Assembly: GCA_026413225.1 (NCBI GenBank)
Contig: CM048591.1
Span: 40,602,803-40,666,802 of the forward strand
Origin: Otis tarda
Taxonomy: Eukaryota; Chordata; Aves; Otidiformes; Otididae
DNA length: 64,000 nucleotides
Direction of reading: 5' to 3'
In this document: positions 12,201 through 24,200 of the stretch, one piece after another
Numbering within the stretch: the stretch's first letter is position 1
Layout of the letters: every line of letters starts with the position of its first letter
Notes under the pieces: model-generated
Told to the model about the DNA's origin: nothing
Seen by the model: only the letters and a program-made list of their open reading frames with translations
The model's database searches: none
Made by a program: the position numbers and the translations under genes

Positions 12201-15200
12201 TTTATGTTTTTTTTTTGTGGCTGTTCTTAAGATGAAAAGCAAAAGTCGTTCTGATTTGTCAGAACTCAAAGTAGGACAAAGCACTATAGAAGATATAATG
12301 TCAAGAGCTTATGACAGTTTTGATATCCAGCTCAGCAGTATACAGTTACTGTACAGCAAACATGGTAAGTATTCATGAAAGTGATCTTTCTCTATATGAG
12401 TAAAAATATTTTGGTGGTTTATATGCCTTTTATATTTTTAACTGAAGCAGTGGAGCATCTTCAGAACATACTTCTTTAAACTCATGTTCTAAACTCAGTC
12501 CTATGAACATGTTAGGAATTTCCAAAACATACCTTTGATTCCCAACTTAACTCTTGCTAAATAAATAAACTTACAATAAATCCCTTATATTTGCTGTCTC
12601 CTGGGGGCTCGTATCAGGGATGTTGCCGAGAGAATACCTAGCCTCATACGGCCCACAGACTATTATGCACTACTGGTGTTTCATGTGGGTGCCAGCGACA
12701 CAGCCAGCAGCAGCCTGAGAAACATCAAAAGGGATTTCAGGGCCCTGGGTACAACAGTCAAAGACTCTGTGGCGCAAGTGGTATTCTTGTCAATCCTCCT
12801 GGTCGAAAGGCAGGGACCTGAAAGGGCCAGATGTATCTGGCAGGTTAACTCGTGGCTCAGAGAGTGGTGCTACATCCAGGGCTTTGGGTATCTAGACCAC
12901 AGAGTGTGCTTTGAGAAGGCCGGGCTGCTGGGGCGGATGGCGTGCACCTAACTGAGAAGGGGAAGAGCGTGCTTGGACAAAGGCTTGCCAGACTCGTCCA
13001 AAGGGCTTTAAACTAGTGTTGCTGGGGGAGGGAGAGCACAGTTCAGCCCACTGCTGTCAGCATGGTGCCAGTGCCAGCACCGAGGGACCAGAAGCTGTGG
13101 AAGGATCGCAGGTACGTGCAAATGAACTTAAACTGCAGTCCAAAAGAACTCCTGTTGCTCCAGCCAGCAAGTCGGCTTTGTCGGGGGCCCAGCTGAAGTG
13201 TCTCTATACCAATGCATGCAGCATGGGGAATAAACAGGAAGAGCTGGAGATGCGTATACATGAGCAAGGCTACGACCTTGTTGGCATCACGGAGACGTGG
13301 TGGGCCGACTCGTACGACTGGAGCATCAACATGGAGGGGTATAGGCTTTTTAGAAAGGACAGGAAGGGGAGACGAGGAGGGGGTGTCGCTCTCTTCGTCA
13401 GCAACCGGCTGGAGTGCATGGAGCTCTGCCTGGGGATGGAGGAGGAGCTGACAGAGAGCTTGTGGGTCAAGATTAGAGGACGGGGACAGACAGGGGACGT
13501 TACGGTGGGGGTCTGTTACAGGCCGCCTGGCCAGGAGGATGGAGCAGATGAGGCGCTCTGTAGCCAGATAGGAGCAGCCTCACGGTCGCAAGCTCTGGTC
13601 CTCATGGGGGACTTCAACCACCCTGACATCTGTTGGAGAGACAACACGGCAGGGCACAGGCAGTCCAGGAGGTTCCTGGAATGCGTGGATGATAACTTCC
13701 TCCTGCAGGCGATAGAGGAGCCGACAAGGAGGGGTGCCATGCTCGACCTTGTGCTCACCAACAGGGAGGGACTGGTGGGGGATGTGAAACTGAAGGACAG
13801 CCTTGGCTGCAGCGACCACGACACGGTGGAGTTCAAGATCCATGGGGCAGTGAGGAAACTACATAGCAAGCTCTCTGCCCTAGATTTCAAGAAGGTGGAC
13901 TTTGGCCTCTTCAGGGACCTGATGGGCCAAGTGCCATGGGAGGAGGCCCTGAAGGGAAGAGGGGCCTGGGAAAGTTGGTCCATATTCAAGGAGCACCTTC
14001 TTCAAGCTCAGCAGAGGTGCATCCCGATGAAGAACAAGTTGGGCAAAAAGGCCAGGAGGCCTGCGAGGATGAGCAAGGAGCTCCTGGACCAACTGAAAAT
14101 GAAGAGGAAAGCCTATAGAGGGTGGAAGCGGAGACAGGTAGCCTGGGAGGACTACAAAGAGGCTGTGTGAGTAGCCAGGGATAGGATGAGGAAGGCTAAA
14201 GCCCTGATGGAATTCAATCTGGCCAGGGATATAAAAAGCAACAAAAAAAAAGCTTCTATAGGTATGTAGAAGACAAAAAGTCCAAGGAAAATGTAGGCCC
14301 CTTCTGGAAGGAAACTGTTGTCCTGGTTACCCGGGACATAGAGAAGGCTGAGGTACTCAATGACTTTTTTGCCTCAGTCTTCACCGATAAGGGCTTGTCT
14401 CACCACCCAAGCAGGGACTGCGAGGATGAAGAACCGCTCACTGTACTTGAAGAGCAGGTTCGGGAACATCTGAGGAACTTGAAGGTGCACAAGTCCATGG
14501 GACCTGATGAGATCCATCTGCAGGTCCTAAGGGAACTGGCGGATTAAGTTGCCAAGGCACCAGCCATTGTATTTGAGAAGTCGCGGTGGTCTGCTGAGGT
14601 CCCTGATGACTGGAAGAGAGGGAACATAACCCCCATTTTTAAAAAAGGGAACAAGGAGCACCCAGGGAACTACAGGCTGGTCAGCCTCACCTCTGTGCCT
14701 GGCAAGGTCATGGAGCAGATTCTCCTGGAAACCGTGCTAGGGCACATGGGGAGCAAGGAGGTGGTTGGTGACAGCCAACATGGCTTCACCAATTTGGTGG
14801 CCTTCTGTGACAGGGTGACAACATCGGTGGACAAGGTACAAGCAACGGATATCATCTACCTGGACTTGTGCAAAGCTTTTAACACTGTCCCACACAACAT
14901 CCTTCTCTCTAAACTAGAGAGGCATGGGTTTGATGGACAGACCACTCATTGGATAAGGAGCTGGTTGGATGGCTGCACTCAGAGTGGTGGTCAATGGCTC
15001 GGTGTCCAAGTGGAGACCAGTGATGAGTGGCATTCCTCAGGGGTCTGTGTTGGGCCCAGCCCTGTTCAACATCTTTGTCGGCAACATGGACAGTTGTATA
15101 GAGTGCACCCTCAGCAAGTTCGCCGATGACACCAAGCTGTGTGGTGAGGTTGATACGCTGGAGGGAATGGATGCCATCCAGAGGGACCTTGACAGGCTGG

Positions 15201-18200
15201 ACAGGTGGGCCCGTGCCAACCTCATGAAGTTCAACCAGGCCAAGTGCAAGGTCCTGCACCTGGGTCATGGCAATCCCAGGCACAAATACAGGCTGGAGGA
15301 GAATGGATCAAGAATAGCATGGAGGAGAAGGGCTTGGGAGTGCTGGTGGATGAGAAGCTCAATATGAGCTGGGAATGCGCCCTTGCAGCCCGGAAAGCCA
15401 ACCGCATCATGGGCTGCATCAAGAGGAGTGTGGCCAGCAGGTCGAGGGAGGTGATTCTCCCCCTCTACTCTGCTCTGGTGAGACCCTACCTGGAGTACTG
15501 TGTCCAGTTCTGGAGCCCCCAACACAAGAAGGACATGGACCAGTTGGAGAAGGTCCAGAGGAGGGTCACAAAGATGATAAAAGGGCTGGAGCACCTCTCC
15601 TATGAGGACAGGCTGAGAGAGTTGGGGCTGTTCAGCCTGGAGAAGAGGAGGCTCTGGGGATACCTGATAGCGGTCTTCCAGGACCTCAGGGCAGCCTACA
15701 GGAAAGATGGGGAGAGGCTGTTCAGTAGGGCCTGTTGTGATGGGATGAGGGGTAATGGTTTTAAAATAGAGGGACGCAGATTTAGATTGCATATTAGGAA
15801 AAAATATTTTACAATTCGAGTTGTAGAACACTGGAACAGGTTGCCCAGAGAGGTGGTGAATGCCCCATCCCTGGAAACGTTCAAGGCCAGGCTGAATGAG
15901 GCTCTGAGCAACTTGATCTAGTCGGGGATGTCCCTGGTCCTTGCAGGGGGGTTGGACTAGATGACCTTTGAAGGTCCCTTCCAACTCTAGCCATTCTATG
16001 ATTCTATGATATCTCTTTTGATTTGTTGCATAGAAAATATAAGTATAATTAATTTATTTATGGTATTTTCCTCCAGTGCCTTTTTGTTACCTCCCTCCAA
16101 ATTTAAAGCAGAATCCATGAGTACCTGTAGATTTGATCATTTGGTGAGAGTAAAGAAAAGGTCAGAATCCCTTATTGAAGGAAACTCTTAATAGTAGTTT
16201 GGGAACTAACAATATAGAAAAACTCTGAACCAGAGAAGTGTCAAGCATTTAATTCTTAATTCTCTGGTTGCAGACGGGAATCCAGAGCCTAAACTCCCAG
16301 TACCATGCATTTTAAGAATTGGGCCCTTAGAAGTCTGCAGCATGGATGGAGTAGCTGTTTATATGTGAACAGTAGAAATTTGGTAGTATCCTATGTCTGA
16401 ACTTTGGATCTTGTATAATATACTTGTATTGATATAGCTGTAAAAGAGATTGTATCCATTTTTAGATATATGTATTAACTAATATCAGATACTTTAATTC
16501 TGTGGTATGTGTAATGAGAAGGAATATCTTTTAATATTTAAAGCTTAGGTTTTCTTGCTCTTCCAGATGAGAACTGGCAAGAAGCTCGGAAGCTGAAATA
16601 CTCATCTCAACATATCCTGCAGCCCTTGGATGTAAAAGTGGAATTCAGCAGGGCTATGGTTGTTACAGATGCAAGAATGCCAAAGTATGTGTTTTTTCCT
16701 ATTTTGAAATTTTGTGGTAAATTTATTTTTTTTAGGGGAAAAAAAGAAAATCAAGGATCTAATTATACTTGCGCTGTTTTACACTGGCTGTGTGTGAATC
16801 TTGGAAGTAAAGTACCTTCACTGAGAAAAGCAGAGAATAAACCTCAGAAGTTGCCAGATATTGAAGAGGTGATAGAATGTTACATTGTTGTAAAATAAGT
16901 ATGAATAATTTATTTAAATATTTTTAAAAATATATTAATACCTGTTGTAATTAGGTCTAATAGCTACATTTTAGTTCTCATTGGAAATACTGAGGAGCAG
17001 AAAGTCTGAACAAAGTCTTTTTTATAGACATCACAAAAATATTCTGAAAAGCAACATGCTGTCATACTCCCTCTCTTAGTTTATTCATCTTGTTTGTTTA
17101 CCTGCTAGAGATCACTTCTTAGGGAAACAGCTTTTAATGCTTTGAGTTTACATTTAGGCTTATTTAGCAAAAAAAAACTATTGGTTATGGAAATTGTACT
17201 CTATCAGAAGAAAATGTATGTTAGTCTTAATGATGAAATTTGGTGTTAAAGATCACTGAGTCAAAGTGGCAAAGATTAACTTTGCACCTATTTTGGAAAG
17301 TGCATAGAATCATAGAATGGTTAGGGTTGGAAGGGACCTTTAGAGGTCATCTAGTCCAACCCCCTGCAAGGAGCAGGGACATCTTCAACCAGATCAGGTT
17401 GCTGAGCGCCTCATCCAACCTGGCCTTGAATGTTTCCAGGGAATGGGGCATCCACCACCTCTCTGGGCAACCTGTTCCAGTGTTCTACCACTGGAACTAA
17501 TCTTCGCTAATGTCTAAGGACACTACTACTTAAAATCCCATCAATTTTGAAGTATTTGCAAACTAGCACATTAATGCACTATGCAGTTTGGTTTGTTAAG
17601 TCATCAATAAGAATCATATTCTTATGCTACAACAAGCTAGCACATGCTTATTTCATTCTTAAAACTGTTGGAAATTCAGATTTTAACTAGGCACGTCAAA
17701 AAATTAATAGCATAAAAACAGAGCTAGGCTATTGCAGAAAATTATTTAGTACAATCAGCAAAACCAAGAGTCAGTTTATGAAATATAAGGCTTACGAAGA
17801 ATCTAGGATTTGCTTATTTAGGAAAAAAAGTCTGAAAATTATGTAACTCACCAGTGCTGTGTATTGTGAATGTAGATCAATGATGGCACGGTATAATGGT
17901 GCCACCTTCTGGAAAGCTTGGAGGCTAGGTGCTGGAATTTGATACTTGATTTTAGAAAACATCGTATTCTTTCCCTCCTTAATTTTTCTCTGTTTGGTGG
18001 AGAAGGTCAGGTAAGGGAAACACAACTCACATAAGTCTGTCTTTTATGTCAGAAGTCCAGTGAAGAAAACTGAGATTTCATTTCTATGGTGATATAACAG
18101 TGTTGTTTTAATGTAGGTTTGTAATTGATATCTCTCGAGGTTATGCTGGTATAACCTGGTTTAAGTAGTGTATGCTCTTAATGGTAATACCCATTGCAGT

Positions 18201-21200
18201 ATTACAGCACTGTCTGTCTGTCTTGGCTACCAGATGTGCTTCTCCTTTTGGCAGTTTGTGTGTCTAGACTGATTGAGGGAAATCTTTCCCTAATGGATAG
18301 TATTTCTGTATTCTGAATTCTCATACAGTCACATACTTGACAGCAAATAGTTTCTACCTGTGCCTAAAAATTGGCAAATTTTTTTTTTTTCCACTGAGAT
18401 CATGATATTTTTTGGAGATCAGCTGCTGCTTCTTCCTGAGTGCCTGCACTGTCTACAACTGTTAGGAATGCCACGTACAGCAGTTTGATACTAGATAAGC
18501 ATATAACACAGTGAGTTGCTAATCATAACTAATGTTTCAACTTGCACCAAGAGCAAGTAACCATTTCAAAACTAGAATGTTGATATCCTGACTCAACAAT
18601 AGCTGAACTTCCTCTTTTTGTACCTGGTTTGTCTCCAAATGCTTCCAGGATGTATTCTGCAGATGGTATTATAATGCTCTAGAGTCATCTGTCAGTCTTG
18701 AAATGACTACTACAGCAGCTTTTTATCTAATGGTAGAAATCTGACCTTTTCTTTAAGGGCTTGCTGCTCATCCTCCTTCATGCTATGAGCTCTTTAAAAG
18801 TCTGAAGTTTTAAAATAATGAACTTCTGTGTAGTATATGTCTTGTTAGGATTGTAGGATGAATTTTTACATGGGGTTATTTATCTCCCAAATAAGTTAAA
18901 ACTAAAAGTGTTCTATTTCATGTTGCATTCTAGCTTTGACTGCTCAAACCCATCAATGCTGTCAGTGTCAATGTAGCTTCAAATGCCTAATATTTTATTA
19001 GAACTACATAATCTCTCTTTGTTTTTAAGAATAGTGAGTTAATGAGTGTTTATGTACAAATATTTAGGCCCATGTGATTTTTAGATTACATCATGCACAA
19101 ATGATAAAAATTAACTGATAACTTTAGTGTCAGCAAAAATCCTCTAAATTGTAAATTTTAGTAATTATAATTGAATAGGATATTATGCATCAGTATTGCT
19201 CACATCAGTTACACAGATATGAATATGTTTCTAGTATATAAGTAGCTATTCCTTTATATTCCAGTTTTCATAAGCATACTTGCATATAAAGCCATCATTA
19301 TATTTTTCCTGAGCTTTTTTCTGCTGATGTTTGGAACTGTACTGTAGAACAGTATAGTTCTGTTGAGAAAGATGAGTGGAAAAATGTTTATTCTTCAGCA
19401 AAAACTAGTACCAAAATTGCTTTATTTACTGTTGCAGAATTTTATGAATTAATCCCTTAATTTGGAGGGCACCTATTTTACTTTTAAGTATCCAGAAAGT
19501 GGGTAATTGGATGTCTGTATTTTTTTAATTCTTTGATGTTTGTCCTTCCTTGGGTAAGCATCAAATCCATTTGAATTCCTTGTGATCTTGTTGTTCAAAA
19601 CAATGAGTTCACCAGGACTTAGTACTGGCTTTTTTGGGGAAGGTACATTTTTGTATCACTGCCTTGAAGAGAATACTTATTTATGTAATTTTTCATTTGT
19701 TGAAGACCACTCTATCAAGGGCCTTTCACTGTTAACCTGTATTTTCATGTGCTCATATTTCATAGCCCTTATAATGGGCTTCCAGTCTGTGGCTGGATCT
19801 GAATATGTACCTTTCTTTCATATCTGAGAATAGGATGCAGTGCTCATTATAGTTTCTATCACTTCCCATTTGGAAACACTCATATAATCCTGTAGTTTTC
19901 TAAGCCTGTGTAAGATTTTTTTGGTGTTTGTTTCATCTTATGATAAAGGAGGTATCTGGGAGTCTGTCATCTGTCATACCATATGAAGCTGGTATTAGGA
20001 TATCAATATTAAAAGCATCTTTCCATATAATAGCATTCAGCTAAAAAAAAAAAATAATTAGATGGAATGTACTTATTTGCAGGTTTGAGAATGACATCTT
20101 TAACATTACTTTCTCTCTAAATATAACCAACCTGAACCTGAAAGAAGCTTCTGCAGACATTTCCTCATCAATTTAAGTACTTAGCTCCTCCATGCCTCAG
20201 TCTCTACAAGTTGGGAATAATTGTAGCCACTTCCAGATGTTTCCTGAACCTGTAAAGCTTTTTTTTAAGAAACCATGTCTTTAAAAAGTCACTGTCTATG
20301 TTTGTAGTGATTCTACTTTTTTTTTTTGGCCAAAGTCTATTCAGAGAGGCTTAAAATACATTTTACTGCTTTAATTTTTAAATACTGTTATTTTATTCTT
20401 TTATCTCCTTTATAGCTATGCCATTTATTCTTTTGTTAAATACTCAAGCTACTGCTAGAGCCAGCTTAAATATACGTAACTTCTGGGAAGTATTTTGTAT
20501 ACTTTGCTTGAAGCTTTGGGCTGTAAACATTCTTATGCTCACCTTCACACCTTTTCTTCTGTAAAATACTGTGTAAAGGCTCGTTTATGTAATTAATCAC
20601 AAGTAATTAAATTAAGTATACAAACAAGGAGGAACATTTTCTGATTGTGCGGAAAACATGTAGCCAAATCAGAAATGATTATTTGTATTATTTGTGGTCC
20701 TGATCAGCAAGACATTGTCTCAAATAGAAATAATTACGGTAATAACTGGGTATTTGCTGGTTAAGTGACTCTTCTGTGTGCAACAGAAGTTATATATGTA
20801 TGTATTGCATGGATTATTAATCCAATAGATGGATTAGTGATTTTCTGACCAAGACGAGTTGTGTGTTTTTCAGAAGAAAATTAATGTGATATTTGAATGA
20901 AATAGTTTTAAGGTAACTTTTATTGTTTACAAAACAGGTTCAAACTGTCTGGACAGCTGCCTTTACTTTCTGTCCAAATATCAGACCAGAAGCTGACAAG
21001 TATCTTGGAGCTAATTGATAGCATTCCTAAACCAGAAAGCGCTCCTACTACCAGTTCTCCTCCAAAAATAAGTGAGGTAAGGTTTTCAAAAAATATTTTG
21101 TTAATAATTATCAGAAAAATACTTTCTTGCTATTAGCATTACAGTTTTGAAAGGAGTGAAAGAAGGTGGAGAGTAAGCACTTCCTCAGTACATCTTGGGA

Positions 21201-24200
21201 AACTTTAGCTAATTCTCTAAAGCTTCAGAAATTTTGCCTGTTATGTCGTTAGTTTAGCCAGTAATTATGAAATAGTTGTCCGATGCTTGAATTTAAAACA
21301 AAAAAAAACCCCAAACTTGTACTACTCTGGAAATTACTTTGTAGTTCATATTAATCTTGGTTAACACACACATTCACTTTTGTTGAGGACTAGCTTAATT
21401 GTACCTTCAAATTTACACATGTATCAGAGTGCCACAAAGTTTGGGTTCAGTTATATCTTATCGTGAAGAAAAGGTTGAAACTTTGGAATTTTTAAAGTTG
21501 AACTGTTATGTGGAGTTTGACTTTCAAAAATTAATAAAAAAGTGCCCACTATCTATGGCTAATGTTGGCTAAACAGTGTCTGCCTAGCAAAACTGGCAGC
21601 TTCATTTCATCTGACTTCACAGTTCTTCTCAGCTTTTCTTTATTCAGTTACACAACATACCTGAGTCAACAGCAGTTCTCTCTTGCATTTCTAAGGTTTA
21701 GTAGTGTGGAGTGACTTCTTTCCCTGCCTCCTCACCTACCTTCCTTGGTGAAAATGGTTTGTGTCACTGTTTTATGCTTTCTTCAGGACAGAGGATTGCC
21801 ATTTTCTTCTTATTATTCCTGGAAAGTATGTTTTACCTTTTAATATGAGCTGCTTTTAGCAAAACCAGGAAATTAAGTCAAAATTGGTAATTTTAAACAT
21901 CATTCTAGTCTCTGTGATCTGGCTATGTTTTATATAGATTTAAAACACTCCTATCATTTGAACAGATGTGAAATCTCAAGGTCAGAGACCAAACTGGGCT
22001 ATCAGTTTTTCTGTCACTTGTAAATACTTCTAACTATCTGTTATTTAATCTTCTGTGTACTTGATTCTAAAGGACTAACGGTTATATTTTGGGGGGGGAA
22101 GCGGTTTTCAGATTACTTAATAATTATCTTTCCATCTTTATACAAATTATTCTACCCTGTTCCTGATGGCTGTTGCTACAGTTTTGGTGGTGATTTCTGT
22201 GGATTATGTAGGCATAATATTCAATAACTGTAAAAGCACACAACTAGACACGCATACCTATTCCAAGTATATAAAAAGTGAAGATTGTTTCCTTTCAACA
22301 TGTAGTTCCTGCCATTTCTTTAGTGGTGATGTTAAAATTCTATCAAGCTTTGACCTGCTATTTCTCTCTTCATACACTGATAGTATTCCCAGCCAAAAGC
22401 TGCCCTAGTCTCTATTGTGTTGTGCAACTAATCACAGACAAATCCCATCACTTATCCTTGAAGAAATTTTAGTTTTCAGTAAATAAAATGTGCACACCTA
22501 AGATGATTATCCTGTACTTTATAACATCACCTATACTTGAATTTAATTATAGAAGTCCACCATTACATTTAAAATATGCTATGTGCTTGGTATTACCTAT
22601 ACATTACTGGTAGCGTACAAGATGAGGTGAGTAAAGACTGTTGAGACGGTGTGAATGTATTTGCATTATATGCAGCATCCAGGTTAAAACTTCTGTTTAA
22701 ACCTGACTGCTCAAGCTTCCATCTACTGCAGAGCTTGACACAGTCTAATTGCTGATATTACATTCAGTTAATAGCAGCAAATCCACTGAATTGTCGGCAG
22801 GTATAGTCCCACACCTTCATCCTTGTAGCTGAAATTCTTCTGGGCTTTGTTGCTATCGCATCACTTCTGAACTGAAGAGGATGCAAAATCCTTTTTTAGA
22901 GGTCCACATGTGAACTTTGTTCTCTATATATGGAGTTAGTGGCGGAATTGTTTTGAGGCTGTGAAAATGGAGGACTTTTCAGAACAGATCCTTCTAGGTT
23001 TTTGCACCCTGGGCTTTCTTGTATTTTAGTACAAGAAGGCTGTCCAGCGTGAAAGGCTTTATTTCTCGTTATTTGATACCGTGAAGTCAAGTCACACTGT
23101 TTCTTCTTCTTTTTAGAATGTGACAGTGTTACAGATAAGATATTTTCACAGTTACAAGACTCTTAGACACTTGGTGTATCTACCACTCATAGACATGGGT
23201 ATATTCAGTAAGGTCAAATTACGTAGGCTGGAGACTGGGAAGAGAGACTGTTGAAATGTGAAGAGAGTCATTGAAAGTTGAGCCTTGGAAACAACATTCA
23301 AAGACAAATGTTTGTTTGTGGCCATACTTACTTACATTTCTGTAAGGTACTGTTGAATTATTGAATAACTGTGTAAGAGTGGGCTTTTTAAGTAGCAGTA
23401 ACGGGAAAAAAAAACCTAAACAAACAACTACTGTTATCTGTGCAGTTCAGAGCTAAAGACACTTGAGAAGGATAGGCACACAGACAGCACACACCTCTTT
23501 CCTTACTTTAGTACTTGGTGCAAGGCACACGTGTACTAAATATGCAGGTGGAACATGCAGATGAGAAATTACAAATTCAAACCACCAAGCCTTCTTTCTG
23601 AGGCTTGATGGATAATCTGGCTTTGGTGAGTAAAATGTTTGGTTACCTTCAGTAATATAATTTAATTCTGTTGTATATGATACCACATGGAGCGAGGATT
23701 CTTGTCATTTGTCCACTCTAGTAGCAAAACAGTGACGTTTCACACATTTTTAGTTTCTTTTCTGGATTGTGCATAACTACATCGCACAATTAAAGCCTCT
23801 ACTAGCATCTGTTTTTCCAGATAAATGAAGAAATGAGATTCAACGAGGATAGGTACTGAGTCCTGCACTTGAGTCATAGCAACCAGATGCAACACCATAG
23901 GCTTGGGGACAAGTGACTGGAAAGCTGCCTGGCAGAAAAGGACCTGGGATTGGAAGTCAACAGCTGGCTGAATATGAGCCTAGAGTGTGTCCAGGTGGCC
24001 AAGAAGGCCAGCAGCATCCTGGCCTGTATCGGAAACAGCATGGCCAGCAGGACTAAGGAAGTGGTTGTCTCCCCATACTTGACACTGGTCAGGCCACACT
24101 TTGAATACTATGTGCAGTTTTGGGGCCCTCAGTGCAAGAAAGACATTGAGTTGCTGAAGCCTATCCGAAAAGTGCAATGAAGCTGGTGAAGGAACTAGAG

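Larger units (their letters stand above)
12588..16010 (+). mobile_element. CR1 LINE, 3.4 kb, sense, 5'-truncated in ORF1
   Basis: CR1 is the main avian non-LTR retrotransposon. This copy runs from the ORF1 esterase region through ORF2 (endonuclease, reverse transcriptase, C-terminal block) to a 3' end with two full ATTCTATG units (15993-16008). It is GC-rich against an AT-rich intron, and is in the same orientation as VPS13A. The start is set where ORF1-like coding similarity ends, about 12588. CR1 does not make clear target duplications and I see none. Stops and frameshifts show it cannot move. Confidence 0.95.

Noticed and set aside
15265-15984. 239-codon open frame on the - strand
   Set aside because: Antisense shadow of the CR1 ORF2 C-terminal region; the same is true of the - frames at 13516-13989, 14909-15283 and 36658-37266.
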